64,000 nt of DNA, taken from positions 30,506-94,505 of the forward strand of contig NZ_CP100452.1 in assembly GCF_024227715.1 (NCBI RefSeq). Reading direction: 5' to 3'. Both the position numbers and the translations under genes were made by a program. This DNA is from Halomarina litorea. Its GTDB lineage: Archaea > Halobacteriota > Halobacteria > Halobacteriales > Haloarculaceae. Positions 1 through 8,832 of the stretch are shown here, in pieces (positions within the stretch are counted from its first letter, which is position 1; the number at the start of each line of letters is the position of its first letter). The notes beneath the pieces were generated by a model, which was not told the DNA's origin, ran no database searches, and was given only the letters and a program-made list of their open reading frames with translations.

Positions 1-48
1 ACCGACGACACCGACGACGCGACGACACGACGATACCGACGACACCGA
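1..48. repeat. low-complexity CCGACGACA-type repeat
   Basis: The first 48 bases are an imperfect repeat of ACCGACGAC units, ending shortly before the first gene. The frame of the downstream gene is open through it, so it could be the tail of a longer N-terminus cut by the window edge, but it more likely is simple-sequence spacer. Confidence 0.5.
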
Positions 49-73
49 CCCACACGAACCCAGATACACACTC

Positions 74-1273
74 ATGGCACGACACCAGCTGTTCTCGACG
101 CGCACGCCACCGGAGACGCCCGCGGACGTCGAACGGACGCTCGACGCCGCCCTCGACTACGCCCGGGAGTACGACTACGCCGGGTGGGACCCCTACGACG
201 GACTGGAGAGTCCCGTCCTCGACCCGTTCGCCCGCAACTGGTTCCTCCGGCTGGTCGTCATGCACGGCGTCCACAAGTCTCCCGTCAACCTCCGACCCCT
301 GCTTCGCGTCCCGAAACGACGCAACGCGAAGGGTATCGCCCTGTTCGCGACGGCGTATCTCGACGCCTACGACGAACTGGGCGAGGAGGCGCACCTGGAG
401 GAGGCGGAGGACCTGCTGGGGTGGCTGCTGGACAACCGGTCGGCGAGCGCCACGCACTCGGCGTGGGGCTACCCCTTCGACTGGCAGAACTCGAACAAGT
501 TCTTCCTCGAGGCGTACGAGCCGTCCATCGTCGCCAGCGTGTTCTGCGCGCAGGCGTTCGTCCGGCACTACGAGGTGACCGGCGACGAGGACTCTCTCGC
601 CGTCGCGGAGGACACCTGCCGGTTCGTCACGGAGGAGGTCAACACCGTCCGTGTCGACGGCCACCGCGCGTACGCCTACACGCCCTTCGACGACTACGTG
701 GTCGTCAACGCCAACGCCCTCGGCGCGAGCCTCCTCGCCGTCGTCGGCGACGAGGTCGGGAACGAGGCGTACGTCGAACGCGCCGACGAGGTCGTCGACC
801 TCGTCCTCGACGTGCAAGACGAGAAGGGGGCGTGGTACTACTCGGTGCCCGCCTCGGGGTCGCACCTCTCGCACGACAACTTCCACACCGGGTTCGTCCT
901 CGAGTCGCTGCACGACTACCTGACGGTGCGCCCGGAGCGCGAGGACGTCCGGACCGCCTACGACCGCGGCATCGAGTTCTACCGCCGGAACCTGTTCGAC
1001 GAGGGCGGCGCGCCGAAGTTCGAGCACGACTCGTCGTACCCCCGGGACGTCCACGCCTCGGCGCAGGCGATTCGGACGTTCGTGAAGGACGGGTCGCCCG
1101 AGAGCGTGGCGCTGGCCCGCGAGGTGTACGACTGGACGGTCGAACACCTCATGGACCCCGAGGGCTACTTCTACCGGCGTCGCGGGCGCGTCCTCGACGA
1201 CAGAACGCCGTACATGCGCTGGAGCCAGGCCTGGAGCTGCTACGCGCTCGGGACGGCGCTGGGAGAACTCTGA
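74..1273 (+). CDS. (alpha/alpha)-toroid protein of a glycan cluster, function unknown
   Basis: This 399-residue soluble protein has no signal peptide or membrane segment. The sequence is helix-rich, with repeating units of about 50-60 residues carrying conserved aromatic and His/Asp positions (AWGYPFDWQNSNKFF near 130-145, DNFHTGFVLESL near 270-282, RWSQAWSCYALG near the C-terminus). That pattern is typical of six-hairpin or prenyltransferase-like toroids found in polysaccharide clusters, where they are often given unreliable names. A role in trimming or modifying a sugar chain is inferred from context only; no catalytic pair can be assigned with certainty. The ATG at 74 is the first good start, although the frame is open to the window edge. 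The next gene is convergent. Confidence 0.75.
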   Translation: MARHQLFSTRTPPETPADVERTLDAALDYAREYDYAGWDPYDGLESPVLDPFARNWFLRLVVMHGVHKSPVNLRPLLRVPKRRNAKGIALFATAYLDAYDELGEEAHLEEAEDLLGWLLDNRSASATHSAWGYPFDWQNSNKFFLEAYEPSIVASVFCAQAFVRHYEVTGDEDSLAVAEDTCRFVTEEVNTVRVDGHRAYAYTPFDDYVVVNANALGASLLAVVGDEVGNEAYVERADEVVDLVLDVQDEKGAWYYSVPASGSHLSHDNFHTGFVLESLHDYLTVRPEREDVRTAYDRGIEFYRRNLFDEGGAPKFEHDSSYPRDVHASAQAIRTFVKDGSPESVALAREVYDWTVEHLMDPEGYFYRRRGRVLDDRTPYMRWSQAWSCYALGTALGEL

Positions 1274-1286
1274 ACGGAACGCCGAC

Positions 1287-1580
1287 TCACTCGACCAGCA
1301 GGATGGTCCCGTCGTCGACGACGACCTCGTAGTCGGCGAAGGGGAACGAGACCATGATTTGCTCCCCAACGGTGGCGTGTTCGAACATCGCGTCAAGCGC
1401 GTCCGGGTCGACGGCCTCGTACAGCGGCGGGAGGGTTATCGGGTCCCGGCCGGCCGCCCTCGCGACGGCCGCGATGACCGCTTCGCTCGTCCGTTCGTGG
1501 TCCTCGGGCGCGTATACGTGCGCTGGACCGTCCGGAGTAACTATCGGGGCCGTCGTCCTATTTTTTCGTGGTTCGTCCAT
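1287..1580 (-). CDS. HalOD1 output domain protein
   Basis: This 97-residue protein is almost entirely a HalOD1 output domain, a haloarchaeal module usually found alone or at the end of signalling proteins. The typical core is visible: a helix with SEAVIAAVARAAGRDP, then LPPLYEAVDPDALDAMF, and a final beta segment VSFPFADYEVVVDDGTILLVE. A longer in-frame extension to 1742 would overlap the neighbouring regulator and has no haloarchaeal composition, so the ATG at 1580 is preferred; GGTGAT lies just upstream. It probably takes part in signalling with the adjacent HTH_10 gene on the same strand, 85 bases upstream, but a partner cannot be proven. Confidence 0.8.
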   Translation of the reverse strand: MDEPRKNRTTAPIVTPDGPAHVYAPEDHERTSEAVIAAVARAAGRDPITLPPLYEAVDPDALDAMFEHATVGEQIMVSFPFADYEVVVDDGTILLVE

Positions 1581-1665
1581 TGTATCACCGCGTGCCGACA
1601 ACTGAATCGATACCTTGATATTCGGATGTAAAATCATAAAGTGTGCGATTCCCCATCGAACACGT

Positions 1666-2313
1666 TTAAATGGACTTCGTGGTCGGGAGGCTGTTCTCGA
1701 TGAGGTTCGCGATGCCGCGACGGAGCCGCTGTGAGACCGCACGCGGGGACACGTCGAACTCCTCCGCGAGTTCCGCCAGCGTCACGCCGCGCGGGGAGTC
1801 GTAGTACCCTCGCCGGAACGCCTCGGCGAGCGTCTCGCGCTGGACGCTGGTCAGCGCGTCCGCCGCGGTCCCGCCCGGTTCGGTCTGTCGGGTGAGCTGG
1901 TTCAGCTCCAGGTCGACCCCGTGTCGGGTACAGAACTCGCGGAACGCCGTCAGGGCACTCCAGTCGGGGGCCCGGACGCGGAACGACCAGGTCTGGCCGT
2001 CGCCCGCCGCCGTCAGGAGGGTCAGGTCGGCGTCGACGATTCCCGCGAACACGTCGGTTCCGTCGCCCGTCCACTCGACGCTACACAGCGCGCCGCCGTC
2101 GACCCGGTCCCGGACGCTCACCGCGAGCACGGGCGGTCGGTCCTCGACTCGCTCGCGGAACCCGTCTACGTCGTCGGTCCACACCCAGACGTCCGTGGCG
2201 TGGCCGTCGGTCGGGACGACCTGGTCGAACTCACACCGCACTTCGCCGACACAGAGCGCGCGGCCGAGGGCGAACCCATCCGTCTCGACCACGAACTCGC
2301 CGACGACACTCAT
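1666..2313 (-). CDS. bacterio-opsin activator-type HTH_10 regulator
   Basis: This 215-residue protein has an N-terminal ligand-binding-like region (about 1-150) as found in bacterio-opsin activator family proteins, and a C-terminal HTH_10 DNA-binding domain (about 155-210). The HTH is recognisable from TLAEAFRRGYYDSPRGVT, then LAELAEEFDVSPRAVSQRL. The start at 2313 was chosen because the sequence before it (to 2352) lacks coding character. It has no PAS or GAF domain, so its signal is unknown. It lies next to the HalOD1 gene and near the start of the glycan island, which it might regulate; that is inference only. Confidence 0.82.
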   Translation of the reverse strand: MSVVGEFVVETDGFALGRALCVGEVRCEFDQVVPTDGHATDVWVWTDDVDGFRERVEDRPPVLAVSVRDRVDGGALCSVEWTGDGTDVFAGIVDADLTLLTAAGDGQTWSFRVRAPDWSALTAFREFCTRHGVDLELNQLTRQTEPGGTAADALTSVQRETLAEAFRRGYYDSPRGVTLAELAEEFDVSPRAVSQRLRRGIANLIENSLPTTKSI

Positions 2314-2385
2314 AGTTGCAACAACGACATCAGAGGGAAAAACCCGTTGCATTAACTGATCGGTCCCGGGGACCGCCTCGAGCGG

Positions 2386-3507
2386 TCAGCGCTCGACGAC
2401 GTCCATCGTCACCAGCACGTCGCACCAGTCGTCCGTCGCGGCATCGTACGAGTACCGCTCGCTGACGTTCCCCGCGTTCGCGCCGAGTCGCTCGCGCAGG
2501 TCGTCGTCGCCCAGCAGGCGGTCCAGCGCGTCGGCGAACGCGGCGGGCGTCCTGTCGTCGGCGACGAGCGCCGTCTCGCCGTCCCGCGCGACGTCCGGGA
2601 CGTTCCCGACGGCGGGGACGACGCTCGGCAGGCCGGTCGCCATCGCCTCCACGAGCGACAGCGGGAGGGCGTCGCGCTCGGAGGTGAGCACGAACGCGCC
2701 CGCCCGTCGGTAGTAGTCGGCGGGGTCGTCGACCCACCCGACGAGGTCGACCCGGTCGGCCAGCGCGCGTTCGCGGACGGCCCGCTCGACGACGGGGTGG
2801 AGGGGACCGTCGCCCGCCAGCACCGCGTTGAACGACCGACCCCGGTCGGCGAGTTCGTCCAGCGCCGCGAGGAACGTCAGCGGGTCCTTCTCCGACTCGA
2901 ACCGGCCGACCCACAGCAGATCGAACTCCGGGTCCCGCTCGACGGGGTGGTACGTCCCCACGTCGATGGGGTTGACCAGTATCGTCGCGCGGTCCTCGGC
3001 GACGCCGAGTTCGAGGAGCCGGTCCCTGAACGCCGTGCCGGGGACCGAGACGGCGTCGAACCGGCGTATCAGCGCCCGCACGACCGCCCCGTAGCGCGCC
3101 TCGACGTGCACGTCGAGGTCGATGCCGATGATGCCGAGGTGAGTCGGGAGGCCGAACAGCGCGCCCACGGCGAGGGCGATACAGCCGTTCGGCAGCAGCG
3201 AGAAGGAGGCGACGGCGTCGTAGTCGCCGCGCCACGCCTCGACGAACGCCGCCAGCGCCATCAGGACCAGTCCGACGGGCCGGACCCCGAAGTCGGGGAC
3301 GGTGACGTAGTCGACGCCGTCGACGGACTCGTCGGCGTCGATGCACACCATCGTCACGTCGGCAGCCTCGGTCAGGGGGCCGACGTGGCGCTCGATCTTC
3401 GCGAGGTTCCGCACGGAGTAGACGACGAGTACGGACGGTCGGTCGGCCGTCCCCGCTCCCGACCCCACGTCGTCGGCGCTCCCGTCGCTCGCGGGACCGG
3501 CACTCAT
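2386..3507 (-). CDS. GT4 family glycosyltransferase
   Basis: This 373-residue protein is a GT-B fold retaining transferase. Its C-terminal half carries the donor-binding segment starting LLWVGRFESEKDPLTF (about residue 195), then AVLAGDGPL, and the family EX7E-type region in SERDALPLSLVEAMATGLP (about 280-300). The N-terminal acceptor half is Rossmann-like (VLVVYSVRNLAKIERHVG). It probably adds a sugar to a lipid-linked glycan on the cytoplasmic face. aglF lies 111 bases upstream on the same strand. Its start overlaps a 19-codon upstream ORF by ATGA, which suggests translational coupling. Donor and acceptor cannot be read from the sequence. Confidence 0.88.
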   Translation of the reverse strand: MSAGPASDGSADDVGSGAGTADRPSVLVVYSVRNLAKIERHVGPLTEAADVTMVCIDADESVDGVDYVTVPDFGVRPVGLVLMALAAFVEAWRGDYDAVASFSLLPNGCIALAVGALFGLPTHLGIIGIDLDVHVEARYGAVVRALIRRFDAVSVPGTAFRDRLLELGVAEDRATILVNPIDVGTYHPVERDPEFDLLWVGRFESEKDPLTFLAALDELADRGRSFNAVLAGDGPLHPVVERAVRERALADRVDLVGWVDDPADYYRRAGAFVLTSERDALPLSLVEAMATGLPSVVPAVGNVPDVARDGETALVADDRTPAAFADALDRLLGDDDLRERLGANAGNVSERYSYDAATDDWCDVLVTMDVVER

Positions 3508-3563
3508 CTCGGCCCCCCGCTCGCCAGCCCCCGCTGTGGACGCGAGAAATCGATAGGCGACAT
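3504..3563 (-). other. putative leader ORF of the GT4 gene (19 codons)
   Basis: An ATG 30 nt downstream of the promoter-like CTAACAAAG opens a 19-codon frame with three Arg residues. Its TGA overlaps the GT4 start codon as ATGA. It is too short for codon statistics; support comes from the same arrangement at other genes of the island. Confidence 0.35.
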
Positions 3564-3593
3564 CCTCGTTGCCCGGGGTTCGGGGCTCCCCAG

Positions 3594-3602
3594 CTTTGTT
3601 AG
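3594..3602 (-). promoter_or_regulatory. TATA-like element CTAACAAAG
   Basis: Minus-strand CTAACAAAG lies 30 nt before the leader ORF start and 86 nt before the GT4 start. The same nine bases precede the glmS leader ORF, and CTAACCAAG precedes the GT2 gene at 5450. Confidence 0.45.
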
Positions 3603-3618
3603 CCGCGCGCTATCCCGC

Positions 3619-4374
3619 TCAGTCGCCCGCGGACTCGGCGGACTCCGTCTTCGGGGCACCGCGCGCCTCGCGGAGGCGGCGTTCCGCTTCGTCGCGGTCC
3701 TCGGGGTAGCCGACGTCGACGCGCCAGCCGTCCATCCGGATGGCGTCGATGGTCCGACCCGACCGGATGAGCAGGTCGATGGCGTCGGAGAGTTCGTACT
3801 CGCCGCGGTCGCTCGGCTGGGTGAGGTGGCAGGCGTGGAAGATGGCGGGCGTGAACGTGTAGAAGCCCGTCATCACGAGGTTCGTGGGTGGTTCCTCCGG
3901 TTTCTCGACGACGGCGGTGATCTCGCCGTAGTCGTTAGTGTCACAGACGCCGTAGCGACTCGCCTCCTCCCAGGGCACCTCCTCGACGAGAAACGCCGCG
4001 TCCGCGCGGTCCTCGCGCTGACGCCGGACCACGTCCTCCAGGTTCGCGTCGAAGACGTTGTCTCCGAGCATGAGCATGAAGTCGTCGTCGATGTGTTCCT
4101 CGACGGTGAGCAGGGCGTGGGCCAGCCCCTTCGCCTCCTCCTGGTGGCTGTAGGTGATGGGCACCCCCTCGAACTCGTCGCCGTAGTGCTCGGCGATGTG
4201 CTCTTTCAGGTAGCCGACGACCACGACGAACTCGGTCGCGCCCAGGTCCGCCAGTCGCTCGAAGCAGTGCGTGAGAAGGGGTTTCCCGTCGACTTCGACC
4301 ATCGCCTTCGGTTTGTCGGCGGTCAACGGACGGAGCCGTGTCCCCTCCCCCGCGGCGAGTACGACTGCTTGCAT
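3619..4374 (-). CDS. aglF: UTP--glucose-1-phosphate uridylyltransferase AglF
   Basis: This 251-residue nucleotidyltransferase activates a sugar phosphate to a nucleotide sugar for N-glycan assembly. The N-terminus has the nucleotide-binding signature LAAGEGTRLRPLTADKPK, followed by MLGDNVFDANLEDV (metal-binding Asp region near 100) and VEKPEEPPTNLVMTGFY near 155-175. Sequence and length match the Haloferax AglF type closely from end to end. The start at 4374 lies 24 nt after CATAACAATA on the same strand, fitting a leaderless transcript. It sits between a GT2 gene upstream and a GT4 gene downstream, all on one strand, each with its own promoter-like element. The sugar it uses in this organism is assumed from the family. 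Confidence 0.92.
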   Translation of the reverse strand: MQAVVLAAGEGTRLRPLTADKPKAMVEVDGKPLLTHCFERLADLGATEFVVVVGYLKEHIAEHYGDEFEGVPITYSHQEEAKGLAHALLTVEEHIDDDFMLMLGDNVFDANLEDVVRRQREDRADAAFLVEEVPWEEASRYGVCDTNDYGEITAVVEKPEEPPTNLVMTGFYTFTPAIFHACHLTQPSDRGEYELSDAIDLLIRSGRTIDAIRMDGWRVDVGYPEDRDEAERRLREARGAPKTESAESAGD

Positions 4375-4398
4375 ATCCGTTCGTCCGGTATCCAGCGG

Positions 4399-4408
4399 TA
4401 TTGTTATG
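4399..4408 (-). promoter_or_regulatory. aglF TATA-like element CATAACAATA
   Basis: The element lies 24 nt upstream of the aglF ATG, the position expected for a leaderless haloarchaeal promoter. Confidence 0.55.
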
Positions 4409-4487
4409 TACTGTGTAACGACAGTCTCCGAACTCGGAACGGTTGCACGAACCGCACGACTGTTCTACGGGTCGCCGCCTGCAGGGA

Positions 4488-5450
4488 CTACTCGTCGAAT
4501 GCGGCGAGCGCCCGACTGGTCCGCTGGGCGGCCGTGAACACCGGCTGGCCGCCGAGCGCCAGGAGCAAGAGGAGGTACGCCGAGGCGTCGGTCGGCCGCT
4601 CCCGGACGGCCCGGAGGGCGAAGCGTCTGGCGTCGTCGTACTCGCCCGCCTTGAGCGCCGACGTGGCGACGGCCCGCGACCGGGAGGCGGCCATCTTCCG
4701 GACGGTGTCGACGCCGTACTCGGCGGCCAGCGGGCGGAACGTCTCGACGAACAGGGGGTAGGCGACGTCTCGCTTCGCCGCGAAGTCGTCCGTTATCTGC
4801 TCGTGGTCGGTCGTCCGGTGGTCGACGAGGACGTCGGGGACGACGCCGAAGCGACAGCGCGTCGAGAGACGGATGGGCCACTCGCGGTCCTGCCAGCAGG
4901 GGAACCGCTCGTCGAGCGGGCCCGTCTCGCGGGCGACGCTCGCCCGGACGGCGATGGTCGAGAACGTCCCCAGCGGAGCGCCGACGAGGAGCGCTTCGGT
5001 CACGTCGCCCGCGAGGGTCGGTTCGAGGACGTGGACCGTCTCTCCGTCGGCGACGTAGCGCATCCCCGTGTAGACGGCACCCACCTCGGGGTCGTCGAAC
5101 GCCGCCAGCTGACGTTCGAGCTTCGTCGCCGCCCACAGGTCGTCGTCGTCGATGAAGGCGACGAACTCGCCGTCCGCCTCCTCGATGCCCGTGTTGCGCG
5201 CGCCGTTCGCCCCCCGGTTCTCCTCGTGGCGGACGACGCGGAGGGTCCGCTCGCCGGGGTACGCCTCGGGGTCGATCCCGTCGAGCACGGGGGCGACGGG
5301 GTCGGGCGAGCAGTCGTCCACGACGAGTAACTCGACGCGCTCGTAGGTCTGGGAGAGCACGCTCTCGACGGCCTCCGTCAGGAAGTCAGGGCGTCCGTAC
5401 GTCGGAAGTACGACACTCGCGAGGGGGGTGTCGTCGCTACCCACAGCCAT
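4488..5450 (-). CDS. GT2 family glycosyltransferase
   Basis: This 320-residue GT-A fold transferase starts with SVVLPTYGRPDFLTEAVESV at about residue 11 and has the nucleotide-binding VVDDCSPDP (about 44). The metal-binding DXD region is AFIDDDDLWAATKLE (about 98-112). A helical tail of about 100 residues after the catalytic domain is rich in Arg and Ala. It probably transfers a nucleotide-activated sugar onto a dolichol-linked glycan in the cytoplasm. CTAACCAAG ends 25 nt before the ATG at 5450, so the transcript is probably leaderless. The flippase gene is divergent. Confidence 0.88.
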   Translation of the reverse strand: MAVGSDDTPLASVVLPTYGRPDFLTEAVESVLSQTYERVELLVVDDCSPDPVAPVLDGIDPEAYPGERTLRVVRHEENRGANGARNTGIEEADGEFVAFIDDDDLWAATKLERQLAAFDDPEVGAVYTGMRYVADGETVHVLEPTLAGDVTEALLVGAPLGTFSTIAVRASVARETGPLDERFPCWQDREWPIRLSTRCRFGVVPDVLVDHRTTDHEQITDDFAAKRDVAYPLFVETFRPLAAEYGVDTVRKMAASRSRAVATSALKAGEYDDARRFALRAVRERPTDASAYLLLLLALGGQPVFTAAQRTSRALAAFDE

Positions 5451-5475
5451 TGTGATCCGGAACCCGACGGGACCA

Positions 5476-5484
5476 CTTGGTTAG
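5476..5484 (-). promoter_or_regulatory. GT2 TATA-like element CTAACCAAG
   Basis: The element lies 25 nt upstream of the GT2 ATG at 5450 and differs by one base from CTAACAAAG upstream of the GT4 and glmS genes. Confidence 0.45.
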
Positions 5485-5556
5485 GCAGGGCCTGTCGCCG
5501 TGCCGTGTGCTGGATGCTCTCACGTCTCTTTCCGACCCGAGCGCACTTAGCAGAGG

Positions 5557-5566
5557 TATAACAATG
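5557..5566 (+). promoter_or_regulatory. flippase-unit TATA-like element TATAACAATG
   Basis: The element lies 27 nt before an ATG at 5594 and about 100 nt before the flippase start, so a transcript would begin near 5594. Confidence 0.5.
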
Positions 5567-5593
5567 CCTGCGTACGTGCGAGGAACTGAACGA

Positions 5594-5668
5594 ATGATGG
5601 AATCGTACGTGTCTCGCCGTGTCCGTCGCGGCGAGATCGGCAGTGACGCCGTCGTCGGAGGGGGATAA
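5594..5668 (+). other. putative leader ORF of the first flippase (24 codons)
   Basis: Starting ATGATG about 27 nt after TATAACAATG, this frame encodes 24 residues with two Arg pairs and a Gly-rich end. Its TAA shares one base with the flippase ATG (TAATG). GGAGGGGG inside its last codons can serve as ribosome-binding site for the flippase. Confidence 0.4.
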
Positions 5669-7215
5669 TGGGCCTCCGACAACTCATCCGGCGCGTCCGC
5701 GAGATGCTCTCGTCCGGCAGCGACGGGAGCATCACGGGTCGAGTCGTCAAGAGCGGGATGTGGGTCAGCGTGCTGCAGGTCTCAGACCGCCTCCTGCAAC
5801 TCGTCCTTCTCGTCGTCCTCGCCCGCCTGCTCGACCCGACAGCGTTCGGTGTCTTCGGTATCGCCATGCTCGCGCTGGGGGCGCTGCGGAAGTTCTCCGA
5901 CCTCGGTCTCAACGCCTCGCTCATCTACGACCGCGACGAGAACATCGACCACCTGCTGGACACGGCGTGGATCCTCGAGATCGCCCGGACGGCGGTGCTC
6001 GGTGTCGGCCTGTTCCTCGCTGCGGGCACCATCGCTCGCGTGTTCGGCGAGCCGAGCGCGGAACCGCTCATCCAGGTCATCGGTCTCTCGCGGCTGTTCA
6101 TCGGCATGCGGAATCCTGCCGTCATCTACTTCCAGAAGGACCTCCAGTTCCACAAGCAGTTCGTCTACATCTTCAGCGGCTCGGTCATCCACTTCGTCGC
6201 CGGCATCGGCTACGCGCTGTTCGTCGCCGCCGACGCGTGGGCGCTCGTCATCGGCTACGTCCTCGCCGACGCCTTCCGCTTCTTCGCGTCCTACGTGCTC
6301 CACGACTACCGGCCGAGCTTCTCCTTCGACATGGACGCCGCCCGCTCGATGATCGGGTACGGCAAGTGGATCACCGCGACGTCCATCCTCTACTTCTTCT
6401 ACAGCGAGGGTGACGACGCGCTCGTCGGTGCCTTCCTCGGGTCGACCGCGCTCGGCCTCTACCGCTACGCCTACCAGCTCTCGAACGCGCCGGCGACGGA
6501 GGTCACGCACGTCATCTCCAGCGTCATGTTCCCGGCGTACTCGAAGCTTCAGGACGACCTCTCGATGCTCCGTGAGGGGTTCCACCGCACGCTGCAGGTG
6601 ACCACGCTCATCTCGTTCCCGCTGGCGATGGGCATCGTCGCCGTGACGCCCCCGTTCGTCCGCGGGTTCCTCGGCTCGCAATGGGAGCCGGTCATCCTCA
6701 CGATGCAGATCCTCGCGCTCTTCGGGCTGATGCGCTCGGCGGCGGCGACGTTCGGTCCGGTCTGGAAGGCAACCGGACAGCCGGACCTCATCGCGAAGTT
6801 CTCGCTCGTCCGCGTGATCTGTCTCGCCCTCACGATTCCGCCGGTCGTCCTGTTCTACCAGGGCGGCGGCCAGCTCCTCGGCCTGCGAGGTATCGAGGTG
6901 GTCGCGCTCATCATCATCGGCGTGCAGGTGTTCCCGATGTTCCCCATCGACATCTACTACCTGCGAAAGACCATCGACACGACCTACTCGCGGATGGCCC
7001 GCGACCTCTCGTACCCCCTCGCGGCGAGCCTCGCGATGTACGCCGTCGTCGTCGCCGTCCGGGAGCTCCTGGCGTTCGGCCCGGTCGTCGAGTTCGGCAT
7101 CCTCGTCGTCGTCGGCGGCATCGCCTACGTGGCGGCCGTCTTCGTCCTCGACCGGGGATTTGGCTGGGGGCTGGAGCGCAACATCCGCAAGGCCCTCTCG
7201 TCGGTCGCCGGGTGA
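5668..7215 (+). CDS. polysaccharide/oligosaccharide flippase (Wzx/MOP type)
   Basis: This 515-residue integral membrane protein has about 12-14 hydrophobic segments and belongs to the lipopolysaccharide-biosynthesis branch of the MOP flippase superfamily. Typical features are the N-terminal VKSGMWVSVLQVSDRLLQLV segment (about 30-50), LARLLDPTAFGVFGIAMLAL (about 52-71) and the central SEGDDALVGAFLGSTALGLY motif (about 248-268). It should move a lipid-linked glycan from the cytoplasmic to the outer face of the membrane. The start at 5668 overlaps the stop of a short upstream ORF. A paralogue follows 42 bases after its stop. Which glycan each flippase takes is unknown. Confidence 0.88.
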   Translation: MGLRQLIRRVREMLSSGSDGSITGRVVKSGMWVSVLQVSDRLLQLVLLVVLARLLDPTAFGVFGIAMLALGALRKFSDLGLNASLIYDRDENIDHLLDTAWILEIARTAVLGVGLFLAAGTIARVFGEPSAEPLIQVIGLSRLFIGMRNPAVIYFQKDLQFHKQFVYIFSGSVIHFVAGIGYALFVAADAWALVIGYVLADAFRFFASYVLHDYRPSFSFDMDAARSMIGYGKWITATSILYFFYSEGDDALVGAFLGSTALGLYRYAYQLSNAPATEVTHVISSVMFPAYSKLQDDLSMLREGFHRTLQVTTLISFPLAMGIVAVTPPFVRGFLGSQWEPVILTMQILALFGLMRSAAATFGPVWKATGQPDLIAKFSLVRVICLALTIPPVVLFYQGGGQLLGLRGIEVVALIIIGVQVFPMFPIDIYYLRKTIDTTYSRMARDLSYPLAASLAMYAVVVAVRELLAFGPVVEFGILVVVGGIAYVAAVFVLDRGFGWGLERNIRKALSSVAG

Positions 7216-7257
7216 CTTCGATAGCATGAAACCGGATTCCGTCGTAGCGAGCCAGCG

Positions 7258-8766
7258 ATGAAGGGGCGTCTCCGGAAGCTGAAGCGCCTGCTCTCGCCGA
7301 ACAGCGACCTGGCCTCCCAGACCGTCGTGGGCGGGATGTGGGTCGCGTTCACCAACGGCGGCGGGCGGGTGCTCCACCTCACGATGCTCGTCGTGCTGGC
7401 GCGCCTGCTCTCGCCGTCGGAGTTCGGGGTGTTCGGCATCGCGCTGCTGGCGCTCTCGGCACTCCAGCGCTTCTCCCAGCTGGGCATCAACGACGCGCTC
7501 GTCCAGCTCCCGGACGCCGACGTCGACGACTACCTTGACACGGCGTTCACGCTCCGGTTCATCCGGGGGGTGGTCATCGCCGCCGTCGCGTACCTCCTCG
7601 CGCCGCACGTCGCCAGCGTCTTCGGGGAACCGCGCGCCACCGCGCTCCTCCGCGCCGTCGTGTTCGCCACGCTGTTCCAGACGCTGAACAACCCGGGGAC
7701 CATCTACTTCGAGAAGGACCTCGAGTTCCACAAGCAGTTCGCCTTCGTCATCAGTGGGACGTTCACGCGCGTCAGCGTCTCCATCGGCTACGCGCTGTTC
7801 GTCGAGGCGACCGTGTGGGCGCTCGCCGTGGGCTTTCTCGCCGGCAACTTCGTCCAGATGGTCGCCTCGTACCTCATCCACGACTACCGACCGTGGCCGG
7901 GGTTCGACGTGCCGAAGGCCCGCGAGATGGTCGGCTACGGGAAGTGGATCCTCGGGTCGGGCGTCGTCGCATTCCTCTTTCGCGAGGGCGACGACGCCCT
8001 CGTCGGCGTCCTCCTCGGGTCGGGGGCGCTGGGGCTGTATCAGCTCTCCTATCGCCTGTCGAACGCGCCCGCGACCGAGATCGCCCAGAGCGTCTCCCGG
8101 GTCGTCATGCCAGCCTACTCGAAACTGCAGGAAGACATCGAGGCGGTCCGCGAGGGATTCTTCCGGGCGCTCCGCCTCTCGACGCTGGTGTCCTTCCCGG
8201 TCGGCGTCGGTATTATCGTCGTCGCGCCGCCGTTCGTCGCGACGTTCCTCGGCGACCAGTGGACCGAGATGATCGTCCCGATGCAGGTGCTGACGGGCTT
8301 CGGCCTGCTCCGGTCGATTCGGTCGCCGACCTCGCCGCTGTTCAAGGCGCTCGGCCGGCCCGACTACATGACCAAGATACAGGCGGTCAGGCTCGCGGTG
8401 CTGGCCGTCCTCATCTACCCGCTGACGACGGCGTACGACCTCACGGGGACGGCCGCGGCGGTCCTCGTGACGGGGCTGGTCTCCGCGCCGCTGGGGGCCG
8501 TCCTCGCGGCTCGCCTCGTCGAGGACGACGTCACCTCGTTCGCCGCCATCCTGGCGTACCCCGCCCTCGGGAGCGCGGTGATGGGGGCTGCAGCGTGGAC
8601 GGTCCGAGAGGGCGTCGCCGCGACGGGCCTCGGGTCGCTCGTGACGTTCGTGGCGACCGTGCTGACGGGCGTCGCCGTCTACGCCGCCGTGATGCTCGCG
8701 CTCGAACGGCGGTTCCAGTTCGGGCTCTCGGAACTGCTCGCACAGGTCAAGGGCGCGGCGGGCTGA
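7258..8766 (+). CDS. second polysaccharide/oligosaccharide flippase, tandem paralogue
   Basis: This 502-residue membrane protein is clearly paralogous to its upstream neighbour. Equivalent stretches are VVGGMWVAFTNGGGRVLHLT, LARLLSPSEFGVFGIALLAL and FREGDDALVGVLLGSGALGLY, in the same order and spacing. It has about 12-14 membrane segments and should flip a lipid-linked saccharide. It follows the first flippase with 42 bases between, so co-transcription is likely. The two copies may serve different glycans or be partly redundant. The start at 7258 gives an N-terminus that aligns with the paralogue. Confidence 0.87.
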   Translation: MKGRLRKLKRLLSPNSDLASQTVVGGMWVAFTNGGGRVLHLTMLVVLARLLSPSEFGVFGIALLALSALQRFSQLGINDALVQLPDADVDDYLDTAFTLRFIRGVVIAAVAYLLAPHVASVFGEPRATALLRAVVFATLFQTLNNPGTIYFEKDLEFHKQFAFVISGTFTRVSVSIGYALFVEATVWALAVGFLAGNFVQMVASYLIHDYRPWPGFDVPKAREMVGYGKWILGSGVVAFLFREGDDALVGVLLGSGALGLYQLSYRLSNAPATEIAQSVSRVVMPAYSKLQEDIEAVREGFFRALRLSTLVSFPVGVGIIVVAPPFVATFLGDQWTEMIVPMQVLTGFGLLRSIRSPTSPLFKALGRPDYMTKIQAVRLAVLAVLIYPLTTAYDLTGTAAAVLVTGLVSAPLGAVLAARLVEDDVTSFAAILAYPALGSAVMGAAAWTVREGVAATGLGSLVTFVATVLTGVAVYAAVMLALERRFQFGLSELLAQVKGAAG

Positions 8767-8832
8767 GGGCCGGAATCGGAAGCGAGACCGGAACGGGAAC
8801 CGGGGTCGACCGCGGGCGCACGCCCGGGTCGG

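Noticed and set aside
1581..1742. N-terminal extension of the HalOD1 gene
   Set aside because: It overlaps the HTH_10 gene and encodes a basic sequence; the HalOD1 domain begins after the ATG at 1580.
5782..7881. 699-codon minus-strand frame opposite the flippases
   Set aside because: The product is a low-complexity Arg/Glu/Asp string with no family motif, as expected for antisense of membrane-protein codons.
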